Below, piece after piece: positions 1-5,719 of a DNA stretch of 5,758 nucleotides. Under the pieces are notes generated by a model, which was not told where the DNA came from, did no database searches, and saw nothing but the letters and a program-made list of their open reading frames with translations. Numbering within the stretch: position 1 is the stretch's first letter; each line of letters begins with the position of its first letter. Both the position numbers and the translations under genes were made by a program. The DNA is from an uncultured bacterium (lineage in GTDB: Bacteria > Verrucomicrobiota > Lentisphaeria > Victivallales > UBA1829): assembly GCA_900549045.1 (NCBI GenBank), contig URNE01000175.1:1-5758 (forward strand), in the 5' to 3' direction.

Positions 1-611
1 ACTCGTTCGAGGCGTGGTTCATCGAAAACGGAAAGCTCGTCGCGTGGGGATGCGTTGCCATCATCATCGCCGTTGCGGTGGTCTTCTCCGTCGTTCAGAT
101 CCGCAAGAGTTCGCAGGCGAAAGCTTACAACACCCTCGCTTCCGCCGTTACCGAGCAGCAGATTCAGGACGCCCTGAAACAGTATCCCTCCGGTTCCGTC
201 GCCGCGGAGGCCCGTTTCCGTCTCGCCGGACTTTACATCAAAGCGCAGAACAACAAAGCGGCCGTTGAACAGCTCGCTCTTGTTGCGGCGGACAAACACG
301 CGCTTGCGTTCACCAAAGGCCGCGCCATTCTCGACGCAGGTTATCTTTATGAGAACGACGGCAAGACCAAAGAGGCGCTTGCCCAGTATGAAAAAGCCGC
401 TTCCGATCTTTCTCTTCCCGAAGACGCCCGTCTGGAAGGTTACTATGCCGCCGGCCGTATGCAGCTTGTCCTGAAAGACGTCGCGAAGGCTCGCGCCGCA
501 TTCAAACAGGCGTTGAACGTCACCGCCCGTACCCAGAGCGCATTCTTCTGGTCCACGCAGGCGCAGGCGGCGCTGAACCGCCTCCCTGCGGAACCCGCTC
601 CCGTAAAATAA
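1..611 (+). CDS. Membrane-anchored TPR-like protein, YfgM type (5' partial)
   Basis: The reading frame is open from base 3 with no start in the window, so the true start lies to the left; 202 residues are visible. About 13 residues (SFEAWFIENGKLV) precede a hydrophobic segment at visible residues ~14-31 (AWGCVAIIIAVAVVFSVV), followed by basic QIRK. This is a single N-terminal anchor with the bulk of the protein probably on the outer face of the membrane. From about residue 65 to 172 there are helical pairs of tetratricopeptide character, for example ALAQYEKAASD and ARAAFKQAL, ending in a Pro-rich tail. The architecture matches the YfgM/TPR_21-like family (usually a little over 200 aa), whose E. 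coli member associates with the Sec translocon and periplasmic chaperones. That role is not shown here. A GTG at 78 could start a shorter form but would cut the membrane segment, so it is unlikely. The TAA stop overlaps the next ATG by one base (TAATG). Confidence 0.75.
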   Translation, partial: SFEAWFIENGKLVAWGCVAIIIAVAVVFSVVQIRKSSQAKAYNTLASAVTEQQIQDALKQYPSGSVAAEARFRLAGLYIKAQNNKAAVEQLALVAADKHALAFTKGRAILDAGYLYENDGKTKEALAQYEKAASDLSLPEDARLEGYYAAGRMQLVLKDVAKARAAFKQALNVTARTQSAFFWSTQAQAALNRLPAEPAPVK

Positions 612-1381
612 TGGACACTGCCCTGTCAAAGCGCAGAGAGTCGCTGCTCCGCGCTTTGACGACTCGTCACGGCAGGAAAAACAGCGGCTTCTGCATGGTT
701 GAAGGTCTCCGCTGCGTCAATGAAATTCTGACGTTGCGTCCGGATCTGATTGATTGCTGTATTCTCCGCGAAGACATGGCGGACCGCGTCAACTCTCCCG
801 ACGACAAAACCGTTGTGCTCGACCGTGCGAAGTTCGATTCTCTTGCGGCGACCGTGAACTCTCAGGGGGTTCTGGTTCTGGCGAAGCAGCCGGATTTTCT
901 CCCCGCCGACGCTCCGCTGACCGATCCGTTTGCCCTGCTTCTCGACCGCGTTGCCGATCCCGGAAATTTCGGAACGATCATCCGCACCGCCCGCGCAGTC
1001 GGTCTGCATGAAATATGGGTTGTCAAAGGCGGAGTTGACCCGTTCGGCGACAAGGCGGTCCGTTCCGCTTCCAGCGCCCAGTTCGCGGTCGGAATCCGGC
1101 TGACGGATTCTCTGGACGAGGCTGTCGCGGCGCTCGGCAAACTTGGCGTCCGGCGTTTCTTCCGCACGGAACCCGCGGAGGGACACAGCGTTTTCACGGA
1201 GCCGGAACTGTTTACGGATTCCGCGATTGTTCTCGGCAATGAAGCGAACGGCGCAGGTCCGGTCGAATCCGCTCTCCCGCTGAACATTCCGATGCCGGGT
1301 TCCGCCGAATCGCTGAACGTTGCGCAGGCGGCAACCGTCGTGCTTTTTGAATATGTCCGCCGCATGGGAGGCTCCATATGA
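611..1381 (+). CDS. TrmH/SpoU-family RNA 2'-O-methyltransferase
   Basis: The 256-residue product is a SPOUT-class, SAM-dependent methyltransferase expected to methylate a ribose 2'-OH in tRNA or rRNA in the cytoplasm. An N-terminal substrate-binding region (residues ~5-92, with FCMVEGLRCVNEIL at 27-40) precedes the SPOUT domain. The three SpoU motifs are visible: motif 1 at 111-131 (DRVADPGNFGTIIRTARAVG, with N119 and catalytic-type R125), motif 2 at 206-214 (IVLGNEANG) and motif 3 at 226-240 (IPMPGSAESLNVAQA, with N236). The C-terminal residues form the helix of the trefoil knot. Length and layout resemble the RlmB/TsnR-like group, but the exact target nucleotide cannot be read from the sequence, so no symbol is given. 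The ATG overlaps the upstream stop by one base and has no clear Shine-Dalgarno site, suggesting translational coupling. The TGA overlaps the dapF ATG by four bases. Confidence 0.92.
   Translation: MDTALSKRRESLLRALTTRHGRKNSGFCMVEGLRCVNEILTLRPDLIDCCILREDMADRVNSPDDKTVVLDRAKFDSLAATVNSQGVLVLAKQPDFLPADAPLTDPFALLLDRVADPGNFGTIIRTARAVGLHEIWVVKGGVDPFGDKAVRSASSAQFAVGIRLTDSLDEAVAALGKLGVRRFFRTEPAEGHSVFTEPELFTDSAIVLGNEANGAGPVESALPLNIPMPGSAESLNVAQAATVVLFEYVRRMGGSI
1366..1371 (+). promoter_or_regulatory. Ribosome binding site of dapF
   Basis: GGGAGG lies 6 bases before the ATG at 1378, within the last codons of the methyltransferase gene. It decides between two candidate starts: the second in-frame ATG at 1387 (the MRFTKM that many DapF proteins begin with) would be 15 bases away, which is too far. 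The start at 1378 is therefore preferred. Confidence 0.7.
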
Positions 1382-2184
1382 ACATCATGCGCTTCACAAA
1401 AATGGATGGAGCGGGAAACGATTTCGTTGTCACTGCGGACGTCCCCGGGAACACAGTTCCGCGCACTCCGGAGATGATCCGGGCGGTTTGTGACCGCCGT
1501 CGCGGAATCGGAGCGGATGGAGTGCTTGTTCTGAAACCGCTCGCTCCGGGCGAGGTGAAGATGACCTACTTCAATTCGGACGGTTCCCGTGCGGAGATGT
1601 GTGGAAACGGCTTGCGCTGCTGCATGGAATTCGCCGCGCTCAACGGCTTCGCGGATTCGCACGCCGTGTTTCACACCGATGCGGGCCGACTCGAAGCATG
1701 GCGTCCGGAGCCGGAGCTGATCCGCATCCAGATGCCGCTTGCAACGCCCTTCCGCGAGCTGACCGTCTGCGGCTATCCGGTGTATCTGACCTCGACCGGC
1801 GTGCCTCATGCGGTGATTCCGCTGACGGCGGAAGGTTTTCGCGATCTGGATATTGACTGTGCCGGACGCTCCATCCGTTTTGCCGCTGAACTGGCTCCGG
1901 AAGGGGCGAATGTGGATTTCATTCTTCCCGACGGCGCGGATGCGGCGCGGGTGCGGACTTACGAGCGCGGCGTGGAGGCGGAAACTCTCGCATGCGGAAC
2001 CGGAGCGGCCGCGGTCGGGGCTTTCCTGCTGTGGAAATATGGCGGGATTGAAAAAAAACGCATTTTTTGTGCGGGCGGAGACGTTCTCACTATTAAATTA
2101 ACCGCAAATGGGAATATTTTAAAAGAGATGTTCCTTTCGGGACCCGCCCGCGCGGTCTTTACTGGGACATGGAGCTGGAAATAA
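1378..2184 (+). CDS. dapF: Diaminopimelate epimerase
   Basis: DapF interconverts LL- and meso-diaminopimelate, the penultimate step to lysine and the source of meso-DAP for peptidoglycan; it is a cytosolic, cofactor-independent two-cysteine racemase. The 268-residue product is of normal family length (about 270-280). Visible signatures are GAGNDF with N14 near the N-terminus, NSDGS at 66-70, the first catalytic cysteine C75 in MCGNGLRC, GVPHAV at 141-146, NVDF at 178-181, the ERGVEAETLACGTGA block with E197/R198 and second catalytic cysteine C206, and the C-terminal GPARAVFTG. Both catalytic cysteines are intact. The gene begins inside the end of the methyltransferase gene (ATGA overlap) with a good ribosome site, and is followed after 28 bases by dapA. 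The stretch coding for the last ~45 residues is more AT-rich than the rest and contains a run of eight A at 2051-2058. Confidence 0.97.
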   Translation: MNIMRFTKMDGAGNDFVVTADVPGNTVPRTPEMIRAVCDRRRGIGADGVLVLKPLAPGEVKMTYFNSDGSRAEMCGNGLRCCMEFAALNGFADSHAVFHTDAGRLEAWRPEPELIRIQMPLATPFRELTVCGYPVYLTSTGVPHAVIPLTAEGFRDLDIDCAGRSIRFAAELAPEGANVDFILPDGADAARVRTYERGVEAETLACGTGAAAVGAFLLWKYGGIEKKRIFCAGGDVLTIKLTANGNILKEMFLSGPARAVFTGTWSWK

Positions 2185-2201
2185 CAAACTTAACATAATT
2201 T

Positions 2202-2206
2202 GGAGA
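2202..2206 (+). promoter_or_regulatory. Ribosome binding site of dapA
   Basis: GGAGA, with GGAG ending 7 bases before the ATG at 2213, sits in the short AT-rich dapF-dapA spacer. dapA is the only internal gene of the cluster with a non-overlapping start, so it can initiate independently of the upstream gene. Confidence 0.7.
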
Positions 2207-2212
2207 AAACGA

Positions 2213-3079
2213 ATGAGCATCCAAGGACTTTACACCGCACTGATCACCCCCTTCTCGCATGGAGCCGTGGATTACGGCAAACTCAAGGAAGTGGTCGAAG
2301 CGCAGATTCAGGGCGGAGTTGACGGCATTCTGCCTACCGGCACCACCGGCGAATCTCCGACTCTCAGCGTCGACGAGCATCTCGAAGTGATCGAAAAGGT
2401 CATTGAATATGCGAACGGCCGCTGTAAAATCATGGCGGGAACCGGCGCGAACTGCACGGAAGAAGCAATCCGTCTGACCAAAAAAGCGAAAGCCATGGGC
2501 GCGGATTCCTGTCTCCAGGTCACCCCGTACTACAACAAGCCGACTCAGGAAGGACTCTACCGTCACTTCAGCAAAATCGCCGACGACTGCGGTCTTCCGG
2601 TCGTTCTCTACAACGTCCCCGGCAGAACGGGCATTCCGATCGCGGCGGATACGGTTGCGCGTCTCGCTTCCAACCCGAACATCGTCGCGGTGAAGGAAGC
2701 CGGCGGTTCCGTCGAGCGCGTCTCCGAAATTCTGAACCTCTGCGACATCACCATCATGTCCGGCGATGACAGCCTTACCGTTCCGATGATGTCCGTCGGC
2801 GCGAAGGGCGTGATCTCCGTCGCTTCGAACATCTATCCGGGCGAACTCAAGAAGATGGTCGACTTCTGTGCCGCCGGAAACTTTGCCGAAGGACTCAAGA
2901 TCCACCGCAGGTTCTACAGTCTGTTCAAGCGTCTCTTCATCGAATCCAATCCGATTCCGGTGAAGGCCGCCATGGCCATGTTGGGCATGATCGAGGAGGA
3001 ATACCGCCTCCCGCTCTGTCCGATCTCCGACAAGAACCGCGCAATTCTCAAGGCGACTCTGGACGCGCTGAACGAATGA
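2213..3079 (+). CDS. dapA: 4-hydroxy-tetrahydrodipicolinate synthase
   Basis: DapA condenses pyruvate with L-aspartate semialdehyde, the first committed step of the DAP/lysine pathway, through a Schiff base in a TIM barrel. The 288-residue product closely matches the E. coli enzyme (292 aa) and the key residues fall at the same numbers: GTTGE at 43-47 with T44, Y107 in TPYYNKP, Y133 in LYNVPGRTG, R138, and Schiff-base lysine K161 in AVKEAGG. Members of the related aldolase family (N-acetylneuraminate lyase, KDG aldolase) are less likely because the T44/Y107/R138 set and the GRTG motif are typical of DapA, and dapF is adjacent. Residues lining the lysine-inhibition site of the E. coli enzyme (S48, H56, N80, E84, Y106) are also present. 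The TGA overlaps the ATG of the next gene by four bases. Confidence 0.97.
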   Translation: MSIQGLYTALITPFSHGAVDYGKLKEVVEAQIQGGVDGILPTGTTGESPTLSVDEHLEVIEKVIEYANGRCKIMAGTGANCTEEAIRLTKKAKAMGADSCLQVTPYYNKPTQEGLYRHFSKIADDCGLPVVLYNVPGRTGIPIAADTVARLASNPNIVAVKEAGGSVERVSEILNLCDITIMSGDDSLTVPMMSVGAKGVISVASNIYPGELKKMVDFCAAGNFAEGLKIHRRFYSLFKRLFIESNPIPVKAAMAMLGMIEEEYRLPLCPISDKNRAILKATLDALNE

Positions 3080-4260
3080 AGATTGCAGTTGTTTCCGGGC
3101 TGAGACGCAGGGAAGGAGATCTCGGCGAATTCTTCCTGCTCCGCGCGATCCACGAAGCGGCATATCTGGATGCCGATACGTTCATCGTGACCGGCGGTCT
3201 CTGTGCTTCTCCCTCGGAAAAACTGGATTTCATTGATATTCTGAATGCGTCGATCAAGCGGCGCAAGCTTTCGATCCGCGTTCTCTGGATGCGGGGCGAA
3301 AACGATCCGGCGGATTTCTATCGGATTCTGCCGGATCCCGCAAACGAAACGCTGGACGGTCTGTCTGTTTCCGCGTTTCTCTCTCTTCTCGGCGATCTGC
3401 CGGAAATGACCGCGCCGGAATACCGGTTCCTGACCGCGGAGCTGAATCACGGCCGGATTGAAAACAGACACATTCATTCACTTGCCGTTCCTTCCGAATG
3501 GCGAAACCGTCTCACGGATTTTCACCTTCACACGAACCTTGCCTACTGTTCGGAAAACATGACGATTCCCTCCGCCCTGCGCCTTGCGAAGGCGGCTGGA
3601 ATCCGCAAACTCAACTTTGCGGAACACTCCGGACAGCTCTATTTCATGAACGATGATTACTGGGCCGGACGCTACACGATGCGCACGCGCGGCACTCCGG
3701 AGGGGGCGCCTGTGCAGAACCGCATGCAGATGTACCGCGACCTTATCGCGCAGCATTGCGACGGTTCATTCTCCTATGGTTTCGAGGTTGACATAGACCC
3801 GGAAGGAGTTCCCGCGCTTCTGCCGGAAGACGCCGCGTTTGCGCAGGTTAGGGTCGGTTCCGTGCATCACCTTTTCCGGAAAGACGACGTTGCCGCATTG
3901 AAGCGGGAGTTTCTCGAGAAAGTGGAAGCTCTCCTGCGTTCCGGCGTTCAGATTCTGGCGCATCCGTATCGTATTTTCACGAAAGGCTGCGGCATGACGG
4001 AGCCGGAGGATTTGTATCTTCCGACGATTGAGCTTCTGAAACGTTACGGCGTGGCGGCGGAGATCAACTGTCATGCGGGATACCGTCCGAATCCGGAATT
4101 TTTTGCGCTCTGTCTGAAACACGGCGTGAAGCTTTCGCTGGGTACGGATTCGCACAATCTTTATGAAGTCGGCTTCATCATGCCGCACCTCCGCATCCTC
4201 AAAGCCGTCGGCGCTTACGGCAGGCTCGATGAAGTCCTGCTGGGAACGAATTGCGGCTGA
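3076..4260 (+). CDS. PHP-domain phosphoesterase with an N-terminal degenerate metallophosphoesterase-like domain
   Basis: The product has 394 residues in two parts. Residues ~148-375 form a PHP domain related to histidinol phosphatase and YcdX-type hydrolases, with an apparently full metal site: H150 and H152 in DFHLHT, H184 in FAEHSG, E237 in YGFEVD, H264/H265 in GSVHHL, H296 in LAHPYR, and D358/H360 in LGTDSH. It probably hydrolyses a phosphate ester using bound metals; the substrate is unknown. Residues ~1-140 resemble a calcineurin-like phosphoesterase in layout (IAVVSGLR, DADTFIVTGGL, VLWMRGENDP), but the positions that normally bind metal are changed (see findings). No signal peptide or membrane helix is seen, so it is presumably cytosolic. 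The ATG overlaps the dapA stop (ATGA) and lacks a clear Shine-Dalgarno site, implying coupling. A His-pathway role is possible from the fold but nothing nearby supports it. Confidence 0.85.
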   Translation: MKIAVVSGLRRREGDLGEFFLLRAIHEAAYLDADTFIVTGGLCASPSEKLDFIDILNASIKRRKLSIRVLWMRGENDPADFYRILPDPANETLDGLSVSAFLSLLGDLPEMTAPEYRFLTAELNHGRIENRHIHSLAVPSEWRNRLTDFHLHTNLAYCSENMTIPSALRLAKAAGIRKLNFAEHSGQLYFMNDDYWAGRYTMRTRGTPEGAPVQNRMQMYRDLIAQHCDGSFSYGFEVDIDPEGVPALLPEDAAFAQVRVGSVHHLFRKDDVAALKREFLEKVEALLRSGVQILAHPYRIFTKGCGMTEPEDLYLPTIELLKRYGVAAEINCHAGYRPNPEFFALCLKHGVKLSLGTDSHNLYEVGFIMPHLRILKAVGAYGRLDEVLLGTNCG

Positions 4261-4283
4261 CCGGAGATTCCCGGACAGCCGCA
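4252..4283. terminator. Hairpin between convergent genes, possible bidirectional terminator
   Basis: TGCGGCTG (4252-4259) pairs perfectly with CAGCCGCA (4276-4283). After an A-A mismatch, an inner CCGG (4261-4264) pairs with CCGG (4271-4274) around the loop AGATTC. The structure covers the stop codon of the PHP gene and lies about 20 bases past the stop of the minus-strand gene, so it is placed to serve both. Neither strand has a T-run directly after the stem, so classical rho-independent action is uncertain. Confidence 0.5.
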
Positions 4284-4302
4284 TCGCGAATACCTGAAAT
4301 TC

Positions 4303-5634
4303 TTATTTTGCACATTCCCGGATTTTCCGGTGAACGGCGAGAGTCCGTTCGGCAAGAGCTTTCATCGAACAAACGGATTCTCCGATAAAATTCGGTTCGA
4401 TGGTGTCATTCAGACGTTCCGCAAGGTGGCTTTCCGGATTTAAAATGCCCGTAATGGAACCGGTCGTTGCCGCGGTGCAGTCGGTATCCATGCCGCCCAT
4501 TACCGCGAGCGCGCAGTTGCGGTCGATTGTGCTGTTCCCGTAAAGCAGAGCCATGACGACGATCTGGAGATTGTTGATCGCATGAACACAGTGCATGTTT
4601 TTGTATCGTTCATCCAGCTTGTCCATGAACTGTTCCCATGTCGGAGCTTCCTTTTTCCATTGCAGGGAGAGTCTGACCGCCTCCGCAAAACGGCAGTTTG
4701 CGGGGATTTCCGAAAGACCGATGCGGATGAGCTTTTCCGGATCGCTTTCGCAAAAGGCCGCACTGATGACTGCCGCGACAAACATTTCCGCATAAATTCC
4801 GTTCTTTGTATGAGTCCAGCAGGCGTCGCGGTAGGCGAATTCCGCGGCGAGTTCCGGATTTCCTGCGGCCGCATACCCCCAGAAGTCCGCGCGGATTGCG
4901 GCACCGATCCATTCACGGTAGGGATTGTTGAAGCGGCGCGTAAATGCGGGAGTCGCTCCCCAGCCGCTTGGACGGCAGAAGCGCGGATGGCGCATGTTGT
5001 AGTTCAGAATTGCCTGTGTTTCGGCAGTGCAGATGGCGTTGTAGGGCAGGGAGCTGTTCCAGCGGTCCGCAACATCATGCCATTTGAAATCCGCGCCCTT
5101 TGTTTCGAGAACGCGGAGTCCGACGAGGGTATAATGAATGTCGTCGTCCGGTTCCATGCAGTTGATGTTTTCCCGCTGGGACCGCGGACACCAGAGTTCG
5201 GGAGCGGAGCGGATGTAGTCATGCAGTTCCCAATCTCCCTGCCGGATGAGCAGATCGCGGATCCAGGAGCGGGATTTGCACTCGACGGGTTTTCCCAGCG
5301 CACAGCCGACGCAGCGTCCGCGCCATGCTCCGTGGAAGTGTTCGAGCAGTTCCGCGTCGGAAAGCTTCAGTTCGAGTTTGCGCGGACCCTCCGGTCGCAA
5401 GGCCCGGATTTCCTCCAGCTCGTCCGGTTCCTCATACTTCCAGTCGGGGCGCATCGGCAGATTCTCAAGTTTTTTGTAAATTTTTTCGATTCGCTCCGAG
5501 TAGGCGTCTGCATCGGGATGAAGCATGGCGGCTTCCTCCCTGATTTCCGGGGAGAGGATGTATCCCTCTTCCTCAAGCTGAACGAGTTCGTGCTGGAGCT
5601 GAACGAGCGGGTCGTACCATCCTGAAACAAGCAT
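4303..5634 (-). CDS. ADP-ribosylglycohydrolase-family protein
   Basis: The 443-residue product belongs to the ADP-ribosylglycohydrolase (DraG/ARH-like) superfamily, whose characterised members use a two-metal centre to remove ADP-ribose from proteins or small molecules. Visible are the entry motif GAWRGRCVGCALGKPVE at 102-118, an acidic motif EPDDD at 161-165, a central block at 238-294 containing NPYREWIGAAIRADFWGY and ACWTHTKNGIYAEMFVAA, and the C-terminal metal motif GGMDTDC at 380-386 followed by TGSITG. The NPYREWIGA and THTKNGIYAE signatures are, from memory, typical of a large uncharacterised subgroup in environmental and gut bacteria. Residues 1-~95 are an extra, charged, helix-rich N-terminal region. 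There is no signal peptide. The gene is monocistronic in the window, convergent with the PHP gene and with its own promoter. The true substrate is unknown and it could be a non-ADP-ribose glycosidase-like hydrolase. Confidence 0.88.
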   Translation of the reverse strand: MLVSGWYDPLVQLQHELVQLEEEGYILSPEIREEAAMLHPDADAYSERIEKIYKKLENLPMRPDWKYEEPDELEEIRALRPEGPRKLELKLSDAELLEHFHGAWRGRCVGCALGKPVECKSRSWIRDLLIRQGDWELHDYIRSAPELWCPRSQRENINCMEPDDDIHYTLVGLRVLETKGADFKWHDVADRWNSSLPYNAICTAETQAILNYNMRHPRFCRPSGWGATPAFTRRFNNPYREWIGAAIRADFWGYAAAGNPELAAEFAYRDACWTHTKNGIYAEMFVAAVISAAFCESDPEKLIRIGLSEIPANCRFAEAVRLSLQWKKEAPTWEQFMDKLDERYKNMHCVHAINNLQIVVMALLYGNSTIDRNCALAVMGGMDTDCTAATTGSITGILNPESHLAERLNDTIEPNFIGESVCSMKALAERTLAVHRKIRECAK

Positions 5635-5640
5635 TTTTTA

Positions 5641-5647
5641 CCTCCTT
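5641..5647 (-). promoter_or_regulatory. Strong ribosome binding site of the ADP-ribosylglycohydrolase gene
   Basis: Read on the minus strand, AAGGAGG followed by TAAAAA stands 6 bases before the ATG at 5634. It is a near-perfect anti-16S complement, fixes the start codon and suggests high translation initiation. Confidence 0.88.
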
Positions 5648-5650
5648 GCT

Positions 5651-5678
5651 TTTTCATGGTTTGCGGGTATAGTATAAT
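5651..5678 (+). promoter_or_regulatory. Sigma-70-type promoter for the rightward gene at 5720
   Basis: A consensus TATAAT (5673-5678) is preceded, after 16 bases, by TTTTCA (5651-5656; 4 of 6 matches). Transcription would start near 5685, giving a leader of about 35 bases before the ATG at 5720. Its -10 overlaps the -10 of the leftward promoter, so one of the two could be a chance match in AT-rich DNA. The weak -35 makes this the less certain of the pair. Confidence 0.5.
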
Positions 5679-5699
5679 GTCTTTTTTTAATAAAATCAA
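5671..5699 (-). promoter_or_regulatory. Sigma-70-type promoter of the ADP-ribosylglycohydrolase gene
   Basis: On the minus strand, TTGATT (5699-5694) and TATACT (5676-5671) are separated by exactly 17 bases, matching the -35/-10 consensus in 4 and 5 of 6 positions. The spacer is AT-rich. Transcription would start near 5664, leaving a leader of about 30 bases that contains the Shine-Dalgarno site. Confidence 0.65.
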
Positions 5700-5719
5700 C
5701 GCAGAAAAAGGTAATCTTT

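Noticed and set aside
862..1809. Minus-strand open frame of 315 codons across the methyltransferase and dapF genes
   Set aside because: It spans the junction of two well-supported genes on the opposite strand and has a low-complexity Arg/Ser/Ala-rich translation with no motif.
2050..2070. Possible -1 frameshift site: A AAA AAA in frame in dapF, followed by a T-run that could pair with the A-run
   Set aside because: A -1 shift would end after about a dozen codons and remove the conserved C-terminal GPA..VF.G segment, giving no sensible product. It is more likely a chance Lys-Lys codon run.
2194..2199. CATAAT resembling a -10 element just before dapA
   Set aside because: No acceptable -35 lies 16-18 bases upstream, and transcription would begin at or inside the Shine-Dalgarno site.
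2185..2212. Lysine riboswitch or attenuator before dapA
   Set aside because: The spacer is only 28 bases, far too short for a lysine riboswitch, and has no stem structure.
2159..3163. Minus-strand open frame of 334 codons opposite dapA
   Set aside because: It is a mirror of dapA codon structure, with Arg/His/Asp-rich translation and no family resemblance; dapA is unambiguous on the other strand.
4582..5625. Plus-strand open frame of 347 codons opposite the ADP-ribosylglycohydrolase gene
   Set aside because: It lies wholly antisense to a gene with clear family motifs, promoter and ribosome site; its translation shows no recognisable domain and it has no ribosome site of its own. Long antisense frames are common in GC-rich DNA.
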